Source of the DNA: Streptomyces fumigatiscleroticus
Lineage (GTDB): Bacteria; Actinomycetota; Actinomycetes; Streptomycetales; Streptomycetaceae
DNA: 64,000 nt
NCBI RefSeq assembly: GCF_014647975.1
Contig: NZ_BMQF01000006.1
Location: forward strand, 248,001-312,000
Reading direction: 5' to 3'
Of this stretch, positions 58,009-64,000 are shown piece by piece. The notes beneath the pieces were generated by a model. It saw only the letters and a list, made by a program, of their open reading frames with translations. It searched no databases and was not told the DNA's origin. Numbering within the stretch: the first letter of the stretch is position 1; every line of letters starts with the position of its first letter. The position numbers and the translations under genes were made by a program.

Positions 58009-59226
58009 GTGACCGACTTCTCCCCCCACCTCAACTCCGCGTCCCCCGAACGTTTCCCGGTCGTCGTCGTGGGCGCCGGGCCGGCCGGGCTCACCGTCGG
58101 CAACATCCTGCGGGCGGCCCGTGTCGACTGCCTGGTGCTGGAGACGGAGACGCGGGAGTTCATCGAGGCACGGCCCCGCGCGGGCTTCATCGAGGAGTGG
58201 GCGGTGCGGGGGCTCCAGGCGCGCGGGCTCGCCGGCCGGCTGCTGGAACGGGCGCCGACGCACACCGAGTGCGAGTTCCGGGTCGGCGGCGAGGCACACC
58301 GGTTCGGGTACACCAAGCTGACCGGACACCGTCACTTCGTCTATCCGCAGCCGCTGCTGGTGACGGACCTGGTGCGCGAGTACGCGGATGTGCGGGGCGG
58401 TGCCATCCGCTTCGGAGTGCGGGACGTACGACTGCACGGCATCGGCACGGACCAGCCGTCGGTGTCGTACGTCTGCCCCGGAACGGGTGAACGGCGGGTG
58501 GTGCGCTGCGCGTTCGTCGCCGGGTGCGACGGGGCGCGCGGGGTGACGCGGACGCTGCTGCCGCCGGAGCGGACCTCGCGGCACGACTACGGGATCGGCT
58601 GGCTGGCGCTGCTGGCCGAGGCACCGCCGTCCTCCGACTGCGTCGTCTTCGGCATACACGGGCGGGGTTTCGCCGCGCACATGGCCCGCAGTCCCGAGGT
58701 CACCCGGTACTACCTGGAGTGCCCGCCCGGCGACGACCCGGAGAACTGGCCGCACGAGCGGGTCTGGGCGGAGCTGCACGAGCGGCTCGCCGCGTCGGGG
58801 GCGCGGCCGCTCACCGAGGGCCGGCTGATCGAGAAACGCGTCCTGGACATGCACAACTACGTCGTGCAGCCGCTGGTCCGGGGCCGGCTGTTCCTCGCGG
58901 GCGACGCGGCCCACCTGACCGCGCCGATCGCCGCGAAGGGCATGAACCTCGCGCTGCACGACGCCTTCCTGCTCGGCGACGGGCTCGTGGCCCGGCTCAC
59001 CAAGGGCGACGACAGCGGGCTGAGCGGCTACTCGGAGGCGAGCCTGCGGCGTGTGTGGCAGTACCAGGAGTTCTCGCTGTGGCTCTCCGACGTGTTCCAC
59101 GGCGCCTCGTCCGGCGACGCCTTCCGCGCGGGCACCACACTGGCCCGGCTGCGCCGCGTCCTCTCCCTGCCCTCGGCCGCGGCGTCCTTCGCCGACCTCT
59201 ACATAGGGAAGAACACCGACTACTGA
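58009..59226 (+). CDS. pobA: 4-hydroxybenzoate 3-monooxygenase (PobA-like flavoprotein)
   Basis: A 405-aa class A flavoprotein hydroxylase that would convert 4-hydroxybenzoate to protocatechuate with NAD(P)H and oxygen. PVVVVGAGPAGLTVG binds the ADP of FAD, FVAGCDGARGVTR is the DG motif, and LFLAGDAAHLTAPIAAKGMNLAL is the second FAD motif with the PobA-type AKGMNLA. GFIEEWAVRGLQARG and FVYPQPLLVTDL match the PobA N-terminal region. GTG 58009 gives MTDFSPH and fits the leaderless promoter. No pca ring-cleavage genes are adjacent. PobA is the best call; a related aromatic hydroxylase is possible. Confidence 0.85.
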   Translation: MTDFSPHLNSASPERFPVVVVGAGPAGLTVGNILRAARVDCLVLETETREFIEARPRAGFIEEWAVRGLQARGLAGRLLERAPTHTECEFRVGGEAHRFGYTKLTGHRHFVYPQPLLVTDLVREYADVRGGAIRFGVRDVRLHGIGTDQPSVSYVCPGTGERRVVRCAFVAGCDGARGVTRTLLPPERTSRHDYGIGWLALLAEAPPSSDCVVFGIHGRGFAAHMARSPEVTRYYLECPPGDDPENWPHERVWAELHERLAASGARPLTEGRLIEKRVLDMHNYVVQPLVRGRLFLAGDAAHLTAPIAAKGMNLALHDAFLLGDGLVARLTKGDDSGLSGYSEASLRRVWQYQEFSLWLSDVFHGASSGDAFRAGTTLARLRRVLSLPSAAASFADLYIGKNTDY

Positions 59227-59239
59227 GCCGTGCCGCCGT

Positions 59240-59515
59240 TCACCCCGGCAGGTCGGCCAGGAGGCAGAGCACGGCCGTCGTCGCCGGCACTGCGGCCACC
59301 GACGCGAAGAGCGGGGTCCGGAAGGCGAGAGCGACGGTGAACGGACGGCCGGCGCGGGTGGGGCTCCTCGGGTCCGCCGAGCGAAGTGCCTGGAGGAGCG
59401 GCACGGTCCATGCCGTCCGGCCCCTCACGATCCGCAGGCGCGCCCCGTTGAACCGGGCGGTGGTACCGCCCGCCCTCAGCACGGTCTCCGGGTCATCGGA
59501 TATCGCGTCCGCCAC
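59240..59515 (-). CDS. Small hypothetical protein
   Basis: A 91-aa open frame from a GTG that fills the 344-bp space between pobA and the YbaK-type gene. It begins MADAISDDPETVLRAGG and contains ARFNGARLRIVRGRTAWTVP, a pattern faintly like the repeat unit of DUF4429 proteins, then a hydrophobic end. Codon bias is acceptable. It may be a real short gene or a fragment of a longer DUF4429-like gene. Confidence 0.4.
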   Translation of the reverse strand: MADAISDDPETVLRAGGTTARFNGARLRIVRGRTAWTVPLLQALRSADPRSPTRAGRPFTVALAFRTPLFASVAAVPATTAVLCLLADLPG

Positions 59516-59570
59516 GCCAGTGGCGGATGACAGGCGGCGCGTGATCGCCGCCGCGGGGGTCCGGCCGTGG

Positions 59571-60128
59571 CTAGGCGATGCCCAGCCCCTCCACCACCAC
59601 CGCCCCCGGCAGCTCCGCGAGCGCCTTGCCCGGCACCAGGAGCTTGCCGCGGCGGCGTCCGCTGCCGACCAGGACGTAGGGCAGGTCGACGACGGCCGGG
59701 TCCAGCAGGACCGGCCAGCCGGCGGGCAGGCCGATCGGGGTGATGCCGCCGTACTCCATGCCGGTCTCCCCCGTGGCCGTGTCCATCGGGGCGAACGAGG
59801 CCTTGCGGGCGCCGAAGTGGCGGCGTACGACGCCGTTCACGTCGACCCGGGTGGTGGAGAGCACCACGCACGCGGCGAGTGTCGTCTCGCCGCCCCGCTT
59901 GGCGGCGACGACCACGCAGTTCGCGGACTGCTCCAGCAGCTCCTGCCCGTAGTGCTGCACGAAGACGGCGGTGTCCGCCCACTGCGGGTCGGTGACGACG
60001 TAGACGATCCGGTCGGCGGGGACGCTGCCGTTCCAGTGGCGTACGGCCTCGGCGACCGGGCGGGTCAGCTCGTCGAGGCAGTCGGGGGCGGGCCGGGCGT
60101 CGTCGAAGTGTCCGATGGGCGCATGCAT
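59571..60128 (-). CDS. YbaK/EbsC-type aminoacyl-tRNA deacylase family protein
   Basis: A 185-aa protein with a YbaK domain: FVQHYGQELLEQSANCVVVAAKRGG (start of the deacylase fold), the lysine in FGARKASFAP, and METGEYG-like MEYGGITPIGLPAGWPVLLDPAVV with the conserved GGITP. PYVLVGSGRRRGKLLVPGKALAELPGA is the typical C-terminal block. Such proteins hydrolyse mischarged tRNAs (for example Cys-tRNA-Pro), although actinobacterial members are mostly untested. It stands 26 bp downstream of the stop of the cupin regulator and on the same strand as it. Confidence 0.88.
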   Translation of the reverse strand: MHAPIGHFDDARPAPDCLDELTRPVAEAVRHWNGSVPADRIVYVVTDPQWADTAVFVQHYGQELLEQSANCVVVAAKRGGETTLAACVVLSTTRVDVNGVVRRHFGARKASFAPMDTATGETGMEYGGITPIGLPAGWPVLLDPAVVDLPYVLVGSGRRRGKLLVPGKALAELPGAVVVEGLGIA

Positions 60129-60154
60129 GGGCGCACGCTAACAAGGCGTCCGCG

Positions 60155-60739
60155 TCAGCCGACGGGCGGGACCGAGACGGCCATGACCATCTCCATCGGC
60201 ACGGCACCGGTGTTGCCGTACACGTGAGGGCTGTTGGCCTCGAAGGAGACGCTGGCGCCGGCCGGGACACGGTACTCGGTGCCGTCGACGGTGAGCGTCA
60301 GCTCCCCGGCGGTGACGTGCACGAGCTCGACCGTGCCGGCGGGGTGCGGGTCGGAGGGGCTGCTCTCGCCCGGCATCAGGCGCCAGTCCCACATCTCCAG
60401 CGGGCCGGGGGCCTCGGCGCCCGCGAGCAGCCGACTGTAGCTGCCGGCCTCGGTGTGCCAGAGCCGTACGGCCTGTCCGGCGGGGACGATACGGACCTTC
60501 GGGCCCTGCTGGTGGTCGAGGAGGGTGTGGATGCCGACGCCCAGCGCGTCGCCGATCTTGACGACCGTGCCGAGGCTCGGGTTGGTCCGGGCCTGCTCGA
60601 TCTGGATGAGCATGCCGCGGCTGACCCCGGCCCGCGCGGCGAGCGCGTCCAGGGTGAAGCCGCGCTCGGTGCGCCAGCGCCTGACGTTGCGCGCCAGGGA
60701 CCGGGTGAGCAGGTCGAGGTCCGACACGTTCTGGTTCAC
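60155..60739 (-). CDS. XRE-cupin transcriptional regulator
   Basis: A 194-aa regulator with an N-terminal HTH_3 (LARNVRRWRTERGFTLDALAARAGVSRGMLIQIEQARTNPSLGTV) and a C-terminal cupin (about 110-190: GPLEMWDWRLMPGESSPSDPH, GTVELVHVTAGELTLTVDG, VPAGASVSFEANSPHVYGNTG). The cupin usually binds a small ligand. It is followed 26 bp later by the YbaK gene on the same strand, so it probably heads a two-gene operon and may control it. Confidence 0.92.
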   Translation of the reverse strand: MNQNVSDLDLLTRSLARNVRRWRTERGFTLDALAARAGVSRGMLIQIEQARTNPSLGTVVKIGDALGVGIHTLLDHQQGPKVRIVPAGQAVRLWHTEAGSYSRLLAGAEAPGPLEMWDWRLMPGESSPSDPHPAGTVELVHVTAGELTLTVDGTEYRVPAGASVSFEANSPHVYGNTGAVPMEMVMAVSVPPVG

Positions 60740-60807
60740 GTCCTAGTCCAGCCGGTGCACTACCGTGCGGTGCACCCGATCGTCCACCGCACTGTACTGC
60801 GAGGCGG

Positions 60808-61605
60808 TCAGGGCTCGGCGTCGAGTTCGGCGAGCCGCGCCACCGCCTCCTCGTCCAGCGCGGCCAGCCTGGCGGCCGTCTCCTCGTCCAGCTCCGACAG
60901 GGCCAGCAGCTGCTCGGGCGTGACCCCTTGGGGTATCGGCACCGGCGCCGGGGTGCGCAGCGGCGGCTGCCAGCCGTCGGCGGGCGTCCAGCGCCGTACG
61001 ACGCGGGCGGGGGCGCCGGCCACCACGGCGTGGTCGGGCACCGTGCCCCGGACCACCGCCCCCGCGGCGACGACCACGTTCCGGCCGATCCGCGCACCGG
61101 GCAGGATCACCGCGCCGGTGCCGATCCAGCAGCCGGGGCCGATCGAGACCGGCTCCATCCGGGGCCACTGCTTGCCGATGGGCTCGTCCGGGTCGTCGTA
61201 GGAGTGGTTGGTGGAGGTGACGTAGACGTAGGGGCCGAAGTAGCAGTCGCTGCCGATGGTGACCGTCGTGTCGGCGATGACATGGCTGCCGCGGCCCAGC
61301 ACGACTCCGTCGCCGATGCGCAGGATGGGCTCCGGGCCCAGGTCGAGGTCGGGCATCAGACCGGCCGTCAGGGTGACCTGCTCGCCGACGATGCAGTGGG
61401 CGCCCAGGCGGATCCATGGCTCGCCGAAGACGGTGCCGAGCGGGAAGGCGAGCCGGGTGCCGGTGCCCAGCGCGCCGAAGCGGAACCGTCCCGGGTGCTC
61501 GGCGGTGACGGAACCCGTGCGCTGCACCCAGGCCCAGCCCGCGTGGACGGCGCGCTGGGCCAGGCGACGCCGCCAGGACGAGAACGTGTTCTTGCGGTTG
61601 AGCAC
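60808..61605 (-). CDS. Hexapeptide-repeat acyltransferase (maltose/galactoside O-acetyltransferase type)
   Basis: A 265-aa left-handed beta-helix acetyltransferase. Repeats run through ILRIGDGVVLGRGSHVIAD, VTIGSDCYFGPYVYVTSTNHSY (catalytic His in TNHSY) and VSIGPGCWIGTGAVILPGARIGRNVVVAAGAVV, ending GTVPDHAVVAGAPARVVRR. A C-terminal tail repeats LDEETAARLAALDEEAVARL, a short helical extension. The GTG at 61605 opens with a basic helix. It is divergent from the repeat protein at 61762. The acceptor sugar is unknown. Confidence 0.88.
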   Translation of the reverse strand: MLNRKNTFSSWRRRLAQRAVHAGWAWVQRTGSVTAEHPGRFRFGALGTGTRLAFPLGTVFGEPWIRLGAHCIVGEQVTLTAGLMPDLDLGPEPILRIGDGVVLGRGSHVIADTTVTIGSDCYFGPYVYVTSTNHSYDDPDEPIGKQWPRMEPVSIGPGCWIGTGAVILPGARIGRNVVVAAGAVVRGTVPDHAVVAGAPARVVRRWTPADGWQPPLRTPAPVPIPQGVTPEQLLALSELDEETAARLAALDEEAVARLAELDAEP

Positions 61606-61761
61606 CCGCTCACCGTACTCAGCGTGAACGGCGGCCAGTGACCGGGTGGCTGTGATCTTCGCCCCACCGGCCGGGCACCGGCCGCCGCCGGCCGGTGCCC
61701 GGCCGGGATCTCACCCGCAGCGGATGAGGCGCCCGCGGGCCGGCCGTGGTGCGGTGGCCCG

Positions 61762-62334
61762 ATGGCCGGGCGCAGCTTCGCGAACCCCCTGTACGTGGCG
61801 GGACGGCTGACGCGGTACGCGCGGGGAGCCGTCGGCCGGTGCGCCGACGCGCTGATCCGGGCGGTGGCGGGCGCGGTCGTCGCACGGCTGGACCTGGACG
61901 CGCTGGTGGCCCGGGTCGATGTCGACCGCGTCGCCGACCGGGTGGACGTCGGCCGTGTCGCGGAGCGGGTCGACGTGAACCGGATCGCCGACCGCGTGGA
62001 CGTGGAACGGATCGCCGACCGGGTCGACGTGAACCGGATCGCCGACCGCGTGGACGTGAACCGGATCGCGGACCGGGTCGACGTCGACGCGGTCATCGCC
62101 CGGATCGACCTGGTGGTGCTCACCAAGGGCGTACTGGCGGAGATCGATCTGGGCCGGATCGTCCGTGACACCGGCGGCGGGATGGCGGGTGAGACCGTCG
62201 AGGCGATCCGCCTGCGGTCCCTGCGCGCCGACCGGGTGGTCAACCGCCTGGCCGACCGGTGGCTGCGCAGGCCGGGCACGAATCCGGTCCACGAGGACGG
62301 CCCCGGGCCGCCGCCGCTGCCTCCGGCCCCGTGA
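61762..62334 (+). CDS. Uncharacterised protein with seven 9-residue repeats
   Basis: A 190-aa protein. A leader (MAGRSFANPLYVAGRLTRYARG) is followed by tandem RVDVxRVA(D/E)-type nonapeptides (residues 51-113), then IDLVVLTKGVLAEIDLGRIV, a conserved-looking GGMAGETVEAIRLRSLRADRVVNRLADRWL, and a Pro-rich end. The alternating hydrophobic and charged pattern predicts a regular coil or amphipathic surface helix lying on a membrane. Its stop overlaps the GTG of the RDD gene, so the two are translated together and are probably partners. The family is seen in actinobacteria but has no assigned function that I know. Confidence 0.8.
   Translation: MAGRSFANPLYVAGRLTRYARGAVGRCADALIRAVAGAVVARLDLDALVARVDVDRVADRVDVGRVAERVDVNRIADRVDVERIADRVDVNRIADRVDVNRIADRVDVDAVIARIDLVVLTKGVLAEIDLGRIVRDTGGGMAGETVEAIRLRSLRADRVVNRLADRWLRRPGTNPVHEDGPGPPPLPPAP
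61912..62100 (+). repeat. Seven 27-bp in-frame tandem repeats
   Basis: Seven units of 27 bp (starting 61912, 61939, 61966, 61993, 62020, 62047 and 62074) encode variants of RVDVNRIAD. Units five and six are nearly identical, and the first and last are the most diverged. The perfect 27-bp period keeps the reading frame. Confidence 0.9.
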
Positions 62335-62786
62335 CCGGAGCGGCGGCCCGGGAGCGGGCCGGTGCGTGGGGCGAGGCGGCGGGGATCGTCTCACGCGCTC
62401 TCGCGGCCCTGGTCGACGCGTGCGTGATCGCCGGTGCCGGGCTCGCCGTCCATCTCGCAGCCGGCGGTGTGCGCCTGCTCGTCGCCGGGCCGCCGTTCCG
62501 GCTCCCCGACCCTCCCGGCTGGCTGTCGGCGGTGTGCGGCTGGCTGATCGCCGTGCTGTACCTCGGCGGCAGCTGGAGCGTCACCGGGGTCACCGCGGGC
62601 GACCGGCTGCTGGGGCTGCGGGTCACCGCCCGTTCCGGCCGGCTCCTCGGGTTGCCGCGGGCGCTGCTGCGGGCCGCGCTGTACGTGGCCTTCCCCGTGG
62701 GGCTGCTGTGGGTGCCGCTCAGCCGGCGGCGGGCCTCGGTGCAGGACCTGGTCGTCGCCAGCGTGGTCCGGTACCACCGGGGCTGA
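62331..62786 (+). CDS. RDD family membrane protein
   Basis: A 151-aa integral membrane protein of the RDD family. The first helix contains SRALAALVDACVIAGAGLAVHLAAG with the family's Arg and Asp (RALAALVDA). A second pair includes WLSAVCGWLIAVLYLGGSWSVTG. TAGDRLLGLRVTARSGRLLGL is the conserved GxxLLGLRV loop, and QDLVVASVVRY ends it. GTG 62331 overlaps the previous stop (GTGA), so it is coupled to the repeat protein. The function of RDD proteins is mostly unknown; some act in ion tolerance. Confidence 0.9.
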   Translation: MTGAAARERAGAWGEAAGIVSRALAALVDACVIAGAGLAVHLAAGGVRLLVAGPPFRLPDPPGWLSAVCGWLIAVLYLGGSWSVTGVTAGDRLLGLRVTARSGRLLGLPRALLRAALYVAFPVGLLWVPLSRRRASVQDLVVASVVRYHRG

Positions 62787-62901
62787 GCCGGGCGCCCGGC
62801 CGTCATCACCCTTGCGAGGTGACGACAGAGGCGGGCCGCCCCGTGTAGGACGTGAGCGACGGGCTGCGACCAGCGGCCGGCTCGGAGAGGAAGGCGCTGC
62901 C

Positions 62902-63333
62902 ATGGCCACCACCGCTACTCCTCGGCACCACCACTCGGCGGGCGCCCTCGGGGCCGTCGGAGGGCTGACGGCCTTCGCCGCCGTCCTGCTGATCCTGTCC
63001 GGCGTCCTCGACGTCCTCCGCGGCATCATGGCGATCGCCAAGGACGAGGTCTTCGTCGTGACGCCCGACTACGTCTTCCAGTTCGACCTGACCAGCTGGG
63101 GCTGGATCCATGTGGCCCTGGGGGCGGTCGCGCTGGTGGTGGGCATCGGCGTGGCCATGCTGGCGAAGTGGGCACGGATCGCCGGAGTGGTCATCGCCTC
63201 GGTGCTGATCATCATGAACTTCCTGTCCATGCCCTACTACCCGTTCTGGTCGCTCACCCTGATCGCGCTGTACGGCTTCGTCATCTGGGCGCTGTGCGTG
63301 GTGCGGCCGTATCCGGAGCAGGAAACCTTCTGA
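62902..63333 (+). CDS. DUF7144-like four-helix membrane protein
   Basis: A 143-aa membrane protein common in Streptomyces. Four hydrophobic segments are visible: GLTAFAAVLLILSGVLDVLRGI, WIHVALGAVALVVGIGVAML, IAGVVIASVLIIMNFLSMPYY and LTLIALYGFVIWALCVV. A short region FVVTPDYVFQFDLTSWGW lies outside or between helices one and two and is typical of the family. ATG 62902 is preceded by GAGGAAGG. It is separate from the RDD gene (115 bp). The function is unknown. Confidence 0.85.
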   Translation: MATTATPRHHHSAGALGAVGGLTAFAAVLLILSGVLDVLRGIMAIAKDEVFVVTPDYVFQFDLTSWGWIHVALGAVALVVGIGVAMLAKWARIAGVVIASVLIIMNFLSMPYYPFWSLTLIALYGFVIWALCVVRPYPEQETF

Positions 63334-63539
63334 CGGGTGCCCATGGCGGACCAGCGGGCCGGGCGGATCGCGGAGTGCATCGGGCCTCCGCGGATCGTCC
63401 GGCATGTCATGAGCGGGGTGAGTCCGCGGGGCGGGCCGCCCCGGCGCGGGGGAACCGGTGTCGGTCCCCGGTATCCCGACGCCGGTCCCCCGTACCCGGA
63501 CGCCGGTGACCGGGCCCGCCGCGATCGGGGGCGGGGGCG

Positions 63540-64000
63540 GTGAGCGCGCCGGCGTCCGAGCACGGCGGCCGGGCGGCGCCCGAGGCGCCCTGGCAGCAGC
63601 CGCCGGAAGCGGTGGCACAGGCGCTCGGGGTGGACCCGGCGGTCGGCCTGACCCCCGCGCAGGCGTCCCAGCGGCTCAGCCGGCACGGGCCCAACAGCCT
63701 GCCGGAGGAGCGTCCGCGGCCCGGCTGGCGGCGGCTGCTCGACCAGTACCGCAGCTATATGCAGGTCATCCTGGTGGTCTCCGCCGTCGTCTCCCTCGTC
63801 GTGCGGGAGTGGGCCACCGCCGTGCTGCTGCTGGTGCTGACCCTGCTCAACGCGGTCATCGGCATGCGGCAGGAGGGCAGGGCCGCGAGCGCCATGAACG
63901 CCCTCAAGTCGATGATGCGGACGACCGCCCGGGTACGGCGGGACGGCCGGGAGGCCGTGATCCCCGCCGAGAAGGTGGTCGTCGGGGACATCGTGCTGAT
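63540..64000 (+). CDS. P-type cation-transporting ATPase (3' end outside window)
   Basis: The N-terminal 153 residues of a P2-type ATPase. After a variable lead, the Cation_ATPase_N domain is VDPAVGLTPAQASQRLSRHGPN. A first membrane pair follows (QVILVVSAVVSLVV and TAVLLLVLTLLNAVIGMRQE), then SAMNALKSMMRTTARVRRDGREAVIPAEKVVVGDIV, the start of the actuator domain. The phosphorylation site DKTGT lies beyond the window. The start is taken as GTG 63540 (MSAPASEHGG), which is preceded by a G-rich sequence. The ion could be Ca2+ or Mg2+; undecidable here. Confidence 0.88.
   Translation, partial: MSAPASEHGGRAAPEAPWQQPPEAVAQALGVDPAVGLTPAQASQRLSRHGPNSLPEERPRPGWRRLLDQYRSYMQVILVVSAVVSLVVREWATAVLLLVLTLLNAVIGMRQEGRAASAMNALKSMMRTTARVRRDGREAVIPAEKVVVGDIVL

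Noticed and set aside
63337..63543. 68-codon open frame before the P-type ATPase
   Set aside because: Pro/Gly/Arg repetitive product, no ribosome binding site, and overlap with the ATPase start; more likely leader DNA.

Overview
The window looks like chromosomal DNA of a Streptomyces or very close relative. GC is high throughout with strong G/C bias at third codon positions, GTG and TTG starts are common, and the family set is typical: XRE/DUF397 pairs, an ECF41 sigma factor, a DasR-like GntR regulator, twin-arginine PhoD and PglW/X/Y/Z. No rRNA, tRNA, CRISPR array, integrase or insertion sequence was recognised.

Positions 1-33,000 are mostly housekeeping and regulatory. A biotin block (bioB cut by the left edge, bioA, bioD) is followed by a methyltransferase, a decayed ABC-transporter ATPase, an acetyltransferase, two CNNM/CorC-type membrane proteins, an SGNH hydrolase, purB and a mismatch uracil-DNA glycosylase. 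An ABC exporter operon diverges from a sensor kinase/response regulator pair. Next come a ROK protein, a GntR regulator with a dre-like operator over its promoter, an ECF41 sigma factor divergent from an alpha/beta hydrolase, Tat-exported PhoD behind a possible PHO box, an ACT-GNAT protein, a DUF885 hydrolase, an orphan immunity-like gene, a rhodanese/Lrp pair, sbcCD, and a small operon with a SixA-like phosphatase and a degenerate CysRS/MshC-like protein.

Positions 33,073-57,153 form a defence island: a complete type 2 BREX (phage growth limitation, Pgl) system. Its six core genes are all on the minus strand in three blocks: pglW-pglX (stop and start overlap by 4 bp), pglY-pglZ (4 bp overlap) and brxD-brxHI. 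A predicted phosphorothioate-DNA-sensing HNH endonuclease (type IV restriction) lies just downstream. Two cassettes sit between the core blocks. One is a DUF3800 putative nuclease gene on the plus strand, closed by two strong terminators. The other lies between pglY and pglX and holds an unknown gene with a probable frameshift, two small minus-strand genes, and an XRE/DUF397 regulator pair ending in a long convergent stem-loop. In the Pgl model PglX methylates DNA, PglZ is a phosphatase-fold partner, PglY an ATPase and PglW a kinase. The PglX specificity region is visibly AT-rich compared with the rest of the window.

Positions 57,154-64,000 return to ordinary chromosome: a CoA-binding protein, a pobA-like hydroxylase with a leaderless promoter and an inverted-repeat operator candidate, a YbaK-type deacylase, a cupin regulator, a hexapeptide acetyltransferase, a protein with seven 9-residue repeats coupled to an RDD membrane protein, a DUF7144-like membrane protein, and the start of a P-type cation ATPase cut by the right edge.
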